This document shows positions 22,585 to 31,892 of a stretch of 64,000 bases of DNA, one piece after another (the first letter of the stretch is position 1; every line of letters begins with the position of its first letter). The stretch covers positions 744,001 through 808,000 of the forward strand of contig OZ017757.1 in NCBI GenBank assembly GCA_963969365.1, given 5' to 3'. Both the position numbers and the translations under genes were made by a program. Below the pieces are notes generated by a model that worked only from the letters and a program-made list of their open reading frames with translations, was not told the origin of the DNA and searched no databases. This DNA is from Asterochloris sp. CNOR1. Lineage: Eukaryota; Chlorophyta; Trebouxiophyceae; Trebouxiales; Trebouxiaceae.

Positions 22585-25500
22585 TCAATGGATTCCCGCC
22601 AGATGCCAGGACCCCTGAAAGCTGTGCAGCCCTGCAACATTCTCTGGGACCTCATGTATTGCATGCAGCTCCGCCATATTTTCGTAGCACTCGTTGTTCA
22701 GGAAGCAGGGGCACATAAAGGTCCCTGCTGGCCAGACCCTGATGGTGTCTCCCTGCACCACATTGTCGCCGTTGCGTTTCTGCCAATAGAATGCTCCAAG
22801 GTTCAGATATGACTGCAGTGCATCGCTGAGGGAGTCAGGCCCTGACATGAGCAAGACGTTGTCCACCAGGGAAAAGTTTTGGCTGCGCTGCTCTATCAGA
22901 CCCCAGGCTGTCTCCCAGAATCTTTGGCCGGGGCGTGAGGCCATGGCAAAGTTATTAGCGCCCTCCACTATGGTGCCCTGCAGGACCACATCTGCGCCCT
23001 CCAGCATGTTGTCCACGGCTGCGTAGCACTCTATATCTGCAGAGGCCAGCATAGGATGCCAGCTGACTCTCCAGTGGCATGTGATGTCTGGCAGGGCAGC
23101 ATGCACCTTTCTGGAAGCTGGAAGGCCAAGGGCGGCCAGCTTATGCTCCACCAGGGCAGATGCAGGCAGGGGTACTTCAGTGACCACTTAGGGCTACTGC
23201 CAAGCAGGGCAGGCACCATGTCTTGCTCTCAGCCTTTGACGTGATGGTGTCTTGCAGCAGATGCCACGACGCACCTGTGTCCAAGTAGATGCCCCCAACC
23301 CTGCAGAGCAGCAAAGTCCTCTGTCAGCTGCAGACAGGGACCAAGAATTTTGCTCGCAGCAGCAGCCTGAAGCCACTTCCTTGTTTCAGCCTCACACAAG
23401 GCAACAGTGTGAAGCACCTGGAAGGCAGCAGCACAGGACAACAACTCACTGATGAAGAGCAAGGTATCTGGCCATGTCTCCTTTCATGATAGTGTACTTC
23501 AGGCGGTTGAAGGTGGACAGCAGCTGCGGATAGTGCTGGTGCACAAGAGTCTCAATGGCAATGTTGTCCCATGCTAGATGAACCCAATGCCTGCAGGCAC
23601 ACAACCAGGTAGCTGACATGGCCAAGACAGATGGGGCCTTCACTGCTGGACTGCTGCCTCCAAGGGGGGCAGCATGGCACCAGGAGTTGGCGTTTTCTGC
23701 AGGGCGAGCATGCAATCCCCATGCTTTGACACGATTCAGTTTTGGAAGCCAACTGTGCTGAGCTGCTTGACATCAAGAAGTTGCTCCACGTAGCCAGCAG
23801 GTCAGTGCTCCACATAGCTGGCAGGTCAGGAGGAGTGCTGTCTGCCTGATCTGCTGCAAATCGTGCAGCAAATGCACCTGAGGCTGAGGCTGCATAAGCT
23901 ATGCTTTTATGAGTAGTAGGCAGAGGCTGTAGTGCTGCCACTATACAGAGTGCAGACACAGATTCTGGATACAGCACTTTGAATTCGCATTGTGCTACCA
24001 TTCATCTGTCATTCAGGATGTGGTGGCGCATTCACAATTGTGGGTGGTGCTCCCAGGCTGCAGTTCTGGCAGCGCCCTGCACTGATTGCACCCTGTCACA
24101 GCAAGGCCATAATGCGGCCAGTACCCCCTCTCACCTGTGAGCCAGGATGCAGGAATTCATGCTCTGATTCATGCGCCCAGACTTGAAGGCATGGAACAGA
24201 GTCCCCTCAGGCCCGTAGTAGACCCAGTTCATGATGTGGGGGATGCTGCCAGGTGGCTTGCTCATCTCATGCTTGAGCTGCTGCACGGTACCCCGGATCA
24301 TGATACGCTGCAGCTGGTCTGCCAGACCAGGATGGGCAGCTGTCCGAGGCAGGCTGCAGGCAGCACAGAGTGGTGTGAGGCATTGCGCAATGGCCTGTAT
24401 GGCAGCCCTCCTTGGCAGGCTGTACGGGAACACAGGTTGCGCAGTGAGATCATGTTAGCCAGCAGGGTGTCGGGGAGTTAAGTGCACGCAGCACAGGTCA
24501 GTGCTAGGCTGTCAAGTAAAGTCCAGCCCTCACGGCACCATCCCCCCCCCCCCCCCCCCCCCCCCGCGCCCTCCCCCCTCCCCCCCACCCGGGCAGCTGC
24601 ATGATGCTGAGGCTTCTGGGGCTGCGCTGCCTCTGCTGTACGTGAGCCTGAGCGTGTACAGATCAGCATCAAGCTGTAAACCTGCTGCCTCAGGAGAGCT
24701 GCCTTGATTGGCTGCAAGAAGCACATGTGTGCAGGGAGTATCAAGCTGTGAAAGTGGTGCAACCAAATAGCTGCTTTGCCAATTAGGCGGGCTGCAGCTG
24801 CAGAAGCATGGGCAGGGTGGTTTGAATGTGACTGACATTGACACTGTCACTGTAAGCTGTGGCTGTGCTGTTATTGGGCAACAATGCCTGGCAGGCTGTG
24901 TCAGGCAGGCTGACATGATGCCAGACACCTCCATGGCAGGGCAGTGCAGAATGTACTCAGTCAGGCCTTGCTGTGCTGCCATTTGACTGCGTCCACCTCA
25001 ACTGGTTCCACAGCCATGTATTGTGCTGCCGCATGCACATGTCACCCTTTGACATCAGCTCCAACTCACGCTGCAAAGATGTCCTGTACATGGCTTGAGA
25101 GCGGCGCCTTGTCAGTGGCCTGGCACATGCTGCACATGCTCAGGTCCCAGACTGCAGAGAGCGCAACATGACCATCAGAACTTTAGACAGCAGCTGACGC
25201 CACCAGGTGCTGCAATAGCAGGAGCACCTGTGAGCGTGCAGGCAATGCACAGGAGAGCTGTGAGTAGCCATCCCTTTCCAGCATAGTGAAGATCTATCCC
25301 TGCCATGTGGGCAAAGTGCTCCTGCAGTTGCAACGCAGTGACTAGGCTCAGTCGTGCTGCACGTTGGCTGGCTGTCGGATGGACTGTAGCAGCTGTGCAT
25401 TCACCAAAAACAAAGTAAAGACAACAGATTGATAGATGGCTGACCTTGCACAGTCCAGCTCTGTCTGAACGCCTGATCAGACGGACCGAATGGCTTGGCG

Positions 25501-25678
25501 CGGCGGCCAGAGAGAGAGGGACTCGGTTTAAAGTCCGGGGGCCAACGACCGGGCATGGGACAAAGACAACACAGTACCTGGTGTGAGCGACATTGCGCAA
25601 CCCTGCCGCTGCAGCAGACGGGAAGATCGCAAGTACGCCAAGGTATACTAGTGTAGTAATATATATGTAACAGGACAT
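22585..25678 (-). CDS. GT32/OCH1-like glycosyltransferase (canonical DXD)
   Basis: Predicted Golgi glycosyltransferase, read right to left. Exon 1 (25578-25678) starts at ATG 25678-25676 with a signal peptide or anchor (MSCYIYITTLVYLGVLAIF). Later exons: 24135-24353 (SIPHIMNWVYYGPEG), 23450-23590 (HWVHLAWDNIAIETLVHQHY), a 26-base microexon at 23275-23300 (VGGIYLDT) and 22585-23036 (DIECYAAVDNMLEG onward), ending in TGA. Joined in phase they give GGIYLDTDIECY, the full GT32 DXD motif, split across an intron between its two Asp codons. Exons between 24353 and 25578 were not resolved. It is the only member here with the standard motif. It diverges from the DUF707-C gene about 147 bp away. Confidence 0.85.
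24542..24565. repeat. Run of about 24 C bases next to a C-rich tract
   Basis: A homopolymer of about 24 C runs into CGCGCCCTCCCCCCTCCCCC-type sequence up to about 24590. It lies inside an intron of the GT32 gene, so its transcript would carry a long G run. Length may be inexact because homopolymers are error-prone. Confidence 0.85.
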
Positions 25679-25825
25679 GAACGCGTTCTGGCCCTCTTAA
25701 CAAGCCTCTGCGCCGTGGCCGACTCCGTGACAACAGTTGTCAGGCGCTGCTGCTGGTACGCTCACATCAGAGACGCAAAATGGAGGCTCATTGACCCTGA
25801 GTTCTCAAGGGCAGCTAGCACCGTA
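25678..25825. promoter_or_regulatory. Probable bidirectional promoter between divergent genes
   Basis: About 147 bp separate the GT32 start codon (25676-25678, minus strand) from the first candidate ATG of DUF707-C (25825, plus strand). The only promoter evidence is this head-to-head geometry; no confident TATA box or motif was seen. Confidence 0.4.
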
Positions 25826-27550
25826 TGGGTCAGAGCAGACCCAGAGGAAGCTCGGCTGGAGTCACAGGGTCTCCTCTCGTATGGATCTGAAATTTTGGCG
25901 CTCCTCAGCAGCACACCCTGCGAGCTTCCCTTTGGGGCTTGGTGCTGAGCCTTTTTGGGTTTGGTCTCATGCTGCTAGTAAGTCAGACAGGCGGAATTGG
26001 GTTGGTGCTGAATCATGGCGGCATGACCATCAGCTTCAGACTGGCACCACAACCTGACATGGCAGTGCTTACGTGTGGTCACAGTGTGCACCTGGCATCA
26101 GGGTGAATCTGGCATTAGGAAATGTCCTTGTATTACAGGCCTCCCCACACCATCTTGGAGGTCGGTACCATGCCTTGACAGATTCAGCTGCCTCACAAGG
26201 TGCAGTGCCCTGGGTATTTTGGAGTGAAGGCCATTATTTTGAAGTGCAAGGTCTCCGTACTTGCCGGCAGCTGCAGCAGACACAAGTGCGGCATGAGGTG
26301 CCATTCATGCAGGCCATATGTCTATGCTCTCAAGCTAGTCTGCTTTGGCATGGCAGACCCATCATCCTGAGCATGTTCCTGAGTGGAGGTCTTGCCTGCA
26401 GGCACCTGTACTCTGAATCGTTCCAACTTGGTCATTGCAAGTGCCAGAGACATCTCTCAGCTGTCTGGTTGGCTGAATGGCTTTGAAGCAGCCAACTGGG
26501 ACCTGGCAGTCGTTCTAAATGGCTCTCAGAAGTTTGAATGTGCACAATGTGTGCATGTTGAGCAGGCACAGGGCGGCAAGTGGCAGATGGTTCTCCAGTT
26601 CTTGACAAACTCTGCTTTTGAGCAGTGTTACAGCCCCCACTACAAGCAGGTGAGCCATACTGACATGTTGCTGGTCAACATGTTGCCCCATGCTGGTTAG
26701 AGCCTCAAGAACAGTCTGCACCACTGCACCTTGCAAATTGCAGGTGTACATTCCAGATGACGACATGGCTCTAACTGCAGCCTCCATCAGCCTGTTGTTC
26801 GACTTTCAGTCCCGTTTCAGTCTGGACCTTGTGCAACCCATGCCATGCAGCCCATCCAGCCCTTGCACCCCTGGCAGTTTTGTGTTTCAACAGCCTGCCT
26901 CAGCCCTAAGACATGTTGGCTGGATGAATGTGACCGTGCCAACCTTCAGCATGGAGTTTCTGCTGGACATTGTTGTGCCCACCCTGCAGCAGAATCAACC
27001 AGATGATAGACTGGAGAGTCAGTATCCCTCTTTCAGATTGGTGCCTCGCCAGCCACTGGAGGATGCCGCACCAGCACCGGAAGCATTGCCTCTATGGAAG
27101 CAAGTGTACTGCTTTTACAGGGCGCTGAAACTTCTGTCCCTGCCTGTTGTGTAGGTGATGACGATATATGGGGGCTGAGGTTGGGCAAAGCCAGCATTGC
27201 AATTGTTGACCAGATCTGTCAGCTCTCATTGCTGGGCAATGGTCCATTCTGGGCACTTCCTGAGGACCATGGACTATTCAGCACCTTCACATCAAAGGTT
27301 GGTCCACAAACAACAGGCAAATGCAGCCGCTGCTAGACTTTGTTGATTGATTGGTGGCAAACAATCTGCAGAGGCCGCAAAGCTGGTCAACTGAGCCCCC
27401 CTCTACTGATCAGAGCAATCAGTCATTGACAGAGCACCCACACCGCTGCTCCTTCTGCTGCAGGTGTGCTTCAGCTACACCACCAGCAGGGTTGGCGAGC
27501 CTCACGAGCCAATTCAGGTGTCAGCTGTCATGGTCAGACCCTTGGGCTAG
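25825..27550 (+). CDS. DUF707-C, predicted GT-A-like transferase; 5' end questionable
   Basis: Member of the DUF707 family (in plants often labelled lysine-ketoglutarate reductase trans-splicing related; probably a glycosyltransferase). Exons 26402-26649 (ANWDLAVVLNGSQKFECAQC), 26744-27017 (VYIPDDDMALTAASISLLF, then NVTVPTFSMEFLLD), 27155-27297 (DDDIWGLRLGKASIAIVDQ) and 27464-27550 (ends VSAVMVRPLG, TAG) join in phase. A likely earlier exon begins near 26137 (SPHHLGGRYHAL). The membrane-anchor stretch LWGLVLSLFGFGLMLL (25927-25977, donor GTAAGT) is separated from ATG 25825 by an in-frame TGA at 25888-25890. Either the real start lies in another exon or the anchor is lost. Where DUF707-B has a donor after IDQ, this gene reads ATCTGT, so the exon is extended. 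Confidence 0.65.
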
Positions 27551-27854
27551 GTGAGTGTTCTGGTAATCAAATGCATGACCCGTGAGGCTGCAAACTACAG
27601 AGATAAGCCATCTAGATGCAGGGTGCTGGACCATGTGATGTTTGATCTGGAAGCAGCCAGATTTGATCCTCACAAGCTTTCCCAGTCATACAAGGGGACC
27701 TTAAGTACAATCTGGCATGCTATGTTGGCATTGTCTTGAAGCTCTGCATTGCTCCTTACTGCCTTCAACGGCAACCAGCCAGCTGGCACCCTCAGAAATG
27801 TCTCAGCTGCAGAATCCCAGGAGGCGCATGAACACTGCTCCGCACTGCTCAGCC
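27551..27854. other. 3' flank of DUF707-C
   Basis: No gene recognised. Probably the 3' untranslated region and intergenic DNA between DUF707-C and the next open frame on the opposite strand. Confidence 0.5.
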
Positions 27855-28298
27855 TCAGCATTTCTGGATACTGTGTGACCTGTGTGGGTTCGTGCAAGGC
27901 TCCCACAAGCAATGGCCACAGCCACGGCAGCAGCCGCAGGCCAGCCAGTCTGGGCAACAGCAGTTGTGGCAGGGCAGCTCTGCCCCGCCCCCTACCCACT
28001 GGAGTAGAAAACTGTCAGCCAGGCACAGGTGTTGGCCTTCACAGCAATGCTGCGGGGAATGGTCAGCCTCGTGACACAGCATCTCCAGGCGGACAGCTAT
28101 CAGGCACCTGGGCATGCGGCTGGAAATGGCAGGGCGGAGGCAGTGCAGGCCGTGAAGAGCAGCCTCTAGATGGGGCATGCCCACCAGCAGCAGCAGTCGG
28201 TCATGTATGAGATCCCAGATGTCCCCAGAGCAAAACAGAGGACGCTGCTGTGGAGGTAGTGCTGAAGCTGCTGAAGCTGCTAAACACTGTTCTATCAC
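27855..28298 (-). CDS. Hypothetical open frame, 147 codons
   Basis: An uninterrupted reverse-strand frame. The upstream half (GDIWDLIHDRLLLLVGMPHL, then LHCLRPAISSRM) has the even, hydrophobic spacing of a real helical protein and faintly resembles an F-box-like helix pair. The downstream half is Cys-rich and less convincing, so an intron may start there. No family is assigned. It may be one exon of a larger gene or chance. Confidence 0.3.
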   Translation of the reverse strand: MIEQCLAASAASALPPQQRPLFCSGDIWDLIHDRLLLLVGMPHLEAALHGLHCLRPAISSRMPRCLIAVRLEMLCHEADHSPQHCCEGQHLCLADSFLLQWVGGGAELPCHNCCCPDWLACGCCRGCGHCLWEPCTNPHRSHSIQKC

Positions 28299-28447
28299 AG
28301 GCCGTCAAAACTTCAGCAACAGCAACAGCACTTGAAGGGCCAGCACAGCCCCTGACACCAGACCAGTGGCCGCCATGCGGCGTACGCGGCATCATACTGC
28401 CATGATCAGCCTGGGCTGCAATCAGATGTATCCAGTGGACTAGCTCT

Positions 28448-28711
28448 TCAGCTGCAGCAGCCGCACATGGGACACTGATTGAAGCACTTGCAGCAGTTAA
28501 TCACAAATTTGCTTCCTGACATACAAGGAACAAGAGGTGTCAAACGCCCTCTGCGCATGTCAGCACAGCAGTCACAATGCAACTGATGGGCAGGGCCCAG
28601 AAATGCATGCCTACCAGACATTGTCAGCACGCCAAAATGCCCTGAGCGTGGTGGTGAGGTGAGGTGTGCTGCACAAGACAAAGCATCCCAGAACTGCTGG
28701 CACACATGCAT
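28448..28711 (-). CDS. Possible 3' exon of the GT31-PAN gene, Cys-rich
   Basis: Open frame ending in CCKCFNQCPMCGCCS and a stop, just downstream of the PAN/Apple exon on the same strand. Several Cys pairs fit an extracellular tail. I could not confirm the splice phase to the exon ending at 28985, so it is listed separately. Confidence 0.3.
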   Translation of the reverse strand: MHVCQQFWDALSCAAHLTSPPRSGHFGVLTMSGRHAFLGPAHQLHCDCCADMRRGRLTPLVPCMSGSKFVINCCKCFNQCPMCGCCS

Positions 28712-28984
28712 ACGTCTGTCTACCTTGCTGATGGTTAGTCTAGCATCTTTTCATATACTTCATGTCACAGCAAGTTTTCACATGGAAGAGAACTGGTGTC
28801 ATGTTCAAACGGGTCACATAGTAAAGTCATTGAATGGAAGCATGCAGTGTCCTACTAATCACCAAATCATTGTACCTCTCTCAAAAGCATGTTACCAAGC
28901 AAGGTAGATTGACGCAACGCGTGCAACAAGGACGCAAGAAAAGGGTAAGTGTCACGTGTCTGAGTCACAGATATGTCTGTCTAC

Positions 28985-30575
28985 CAGGACACCACAGAGG
29001 GAGTGCTCATGCTTGGTGGCTTGTGTCAGCTTGGTCATGAGCTGACAGCTGTGCCACTCGCCAAGGAATGACCATGTCTTGCATCTGTTGTTGGCCATAC
29101 ATTTGTTGAGGCACTCTTGCTGGGAATCAGCAGTATCTGACAGGAGAAAGTTTGGCTCTGGCTGGTAGCGACAGTCTGCTTGTGAGCTGAGGGGAGTGTG
29201 TTGATCGACGGCAAGCAATATGTCTGCCATGGTGGGCTGCTTGCTGTGGGCCTCAGCATCAAACAATACCTGTAAGTCGTCACAGCCACATGTGTCAGTA
29301 CAACCATGCTTATCGCCAATCTGGGATGCTCTCACTATGGTGCAATATCACCTGAGCAATCTCTGGTGAGACATGGTGGACACCAATAGGCCTGTCACAG
29401 GCATGATACTGTCCCCAATTCAGCCACATGTTGACTGCGGCATCAATGTGTATGTATTGCGGCCCGTCTGTATTCAGATGCACATCTGTACATGCCACAC
29501 ATGTCATGTTGGTTGCAAATGAGCAGACTTATCAATTTCAGGGGCGCCGTACGCTTGCCTGATTTTGCAAGGCAGGCCGCCACCCGGACATCACCGCCAT
29601 GTGGACAATCTGCTGATGCCACCATGCACTTCTCATAGTTGGGTTCCATCTTGTCCATGGCAACTGCAGAGGGAGTTTGACGAGCTTGGATTCCCAAACT
29701 CAGCAGGCCATGCGCTTCACGTGTTCTTGTCACCTGCCACATTGTTGGACAGGAACACTTACCCTTGGAGAAGATGCAAGCTGTGCCCCCAAAACAAAGT
29801 TGTATTGCTTGCTGTCTGGGTACCCCACATTCTGCCGGCACATCAAGACCCATTGGGACCCCTGCAGACAAAGACGGTGTCTTCTATGTTGCACACCACC
29901 TCGCTTCTTGCAGAGTACTCATAGTGCAGGTGGCTGCGTTTTAGCAACTGGCCACACCCAAGTAAAGAGCCTGATGCGGATCAAATGCTTCAAGCCAAGC
30001 CCAGAGCGTGTTCATGAAAACATAGGTGTCATCATCCTGCAAGCATCATGACTTGTCATGATCACAATAACATGGGCAAAACTCAACTTCATCATTGTAT
30101 CTCACCACTTGAATGTACCAGCTTGCATTCGGAAACTTTTGCCTGGTGACTTGGAGGCCTGGCAACCCCCGCATGGCACTTGCTTTCCAGCCAGGGCTGT
30201 TGAGCGTGGTACCGCTACCTTCCATCTCCTCCAGACGACGTTTGATACCCTTTTGCTTTTTGCTTGCAACCTTGTTGACAGTGGGGGTTGCATCTTGGGT
30301 TGTCACAGCGCCGATCCTGAGCTCTCGGTCTGAAATCAGGACCAGCTGCTTGACCTCTGTAGGCAGCCATGAATCATTTCTTTGCAGGTGCTGAAGTTGA
30401 ACAGCTGGGCAATGCAACATAAAGCCAGCTGCACCGTGTCTGCAGTTTTCACAGAACAATGCAGTCCCCTGAACCTTTTTTTAAATAAGACCTGAATGCG
30501 GAAGATCACGCAAGCAAGACATGCCTGATAGCCATGTATCCAAGAGGCCAGGAATGCGATGGTAAGCCACCTCAT
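28985..30575 (-). CDS. GT31/fringe-like glycosyltransferase with C-terminal PAN/Apple domain
   Basis: Predicted secretory-pathway glycosyltransferase, read right to left. Exon 1 (30492-30575) starts MRWLTIAFLASWIHGYQACL, a signal peptide or anchor. Exon 30106-30439 holds LVLISDRELRIGAV and QKFPNASWYIQV. Exon 29958-30036 gives DDDTYVFMNTLWAWLEAFD, the family's metal-binding DDD motif. Exon 29763-29861 gives CFGGTACIFSK (GGAG..SR-type motif). Exon 29559-29663 gives CPHGGDVRVAACLAKS, and 29352-29467 gives CDRPIGVHHVSPE. Exon 28985-29269 encodes a PAN/Apple-like module (ECLNKCMANNRCKTWSFLG, then SCQLMTKL). Exons from 30106 onward join in phase; the 29559 exon needs a GC donor. The junction of exon 1 with the next exon and the 3' terminus are uncertain. 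All GT31 motifs are present, so activity is likely. Confidence 0.85.
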
Positions 30576-31319
30576 GGCCTGTAATGACGTTAATTGCCAC
30601 AGCCCTGCATGATGAAACAGATTGAAACAATTAACGTGTCTGGTGTCTGGAAGCAAAGGAGGTGCAGTCACTGACCCTTACACCACCTTGGCACTGCAGA
30701 GGTGGCATACCTGTGCCAAGAAGCAGCTCTGGTGCCCAATGAGCTGACTGGGGACCGCACATCAGCTGAGAGGCTCCAGTGAATCGCCAAGGCTGGGCAG
30801 AGGATTGACAGCACAGTCACTGAGTGCCACCACACCCTGCAGGTATGCCCAGCATTGCCAAGACGTGCTGACTCTTTGCTGCCCGCCAAAATGCTCGCCC
30901 GTGCGAGCAGAGGCTCACCGCAAGCCCCGCCAGATGCATGCCATGATGTTGAGCCAGCCCACTTTCCTCGGCTTGCTGTTCAGCAAGCCAACAGATCAGC
31001 AAATATGAAAATGCCGAGCCATTTTTGTGCCTGACTTCTTTGAAGGCTGGGCATTCAGGCAATTCTCTGAAGCCTGCATTCATGGGGCGTGTAGAGCACG
31101 TGAAGCGGCCTGCTCTCAGGCAGCACGGGGCCACTGCGTAACATTTGAAACCAGCGAACGCGTTCAGGCCTCACAGTGCCCTATGCCTTCACAGGCAGAG
31201 GCGACCCCGTAAAGAGCCCACGATGTACTGCTGACAACATGCGCATGACAGACACACATTCTGAGCCTGAAGGCCGCTCTGACTCTGGAGCTGCGAAGGC
31301 GGCCTGCAGCAAACCAGTG

Positions 31320-31665
31320 TCAGATCCAGAGGAGGCTCGACTGCTGCCCGAGGGGCCCTTTTGCATGATTCTGGATCTTTTACACTGCTCAGCAGTACAG
31401 CCGAACAGGCTCGCCTTGGGTGCTTGGCGCTGAGCATCCTTCTGCTTGGTTTCATGCTGCTGATGAGTACCAGACATGCAAGGGAGATTTGATGCTGATT
31501 CAAGACGGGGTCCTCTCTTGCACTTTCATGCCTATTGTCCACACTTGGCATCTTGACAGCACAAACTTGTATCTGCAGGGCTCCTCACACCACTTTGGAG
31601 GTCGATACAGTGTTCTGCCAAAGCCAGCTGCTTCAGTGGCAAAGGTCCCACGAGCTGCAGTAACT
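31320..31665 (+). pseudogene. 5' fragment of a second DUF707-C copy
   Basis: Matches the N-terminal part of DUF707-C in the same orientation: an anchor-like stretch GCLALSILLLGFMLLM (about 31412-31460), then an exon after 31579 (GSSHHFGGRYSVLPKPAAS) with donor GTAACT near 31662. None of the downstream DUF707-C exons follows; instead the separate DUF707-B gene begins with its own anchor. A matching 3' fragment lies 20 kb away at 51590-52020. Confidence 0.6.
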
Positions 31666-31892
31666 TGAGGATTTCTGCTGGCAAGTTTGCTGAGCATGGC
31701 TGAGAGGTGCTGATTAGCTGGCATGCTCAGATGACCTTGGCAATGAATAGCATGCTCCTTGGCAAGCCCCCTTCCACATCATTTCGGGCATCCTCACAGC
31801 AAGTTTGATGTGGTTGCCGGCATGCAGAAGACAGAAAGTAAAACTAAAACGTCAAAGTGCCTGCAATATCGGAAATGCCAGCTCCTGGCCTC

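Noticed and set aside
21897-22664. Reverse-strand frame of 255 codons as one intact gene
   Set aside because: It fuses intron sequence with the DUF707-B exon after a frameshift. The N-terminal part of the exon is in another frame, so it is evidence for a pseudogene.
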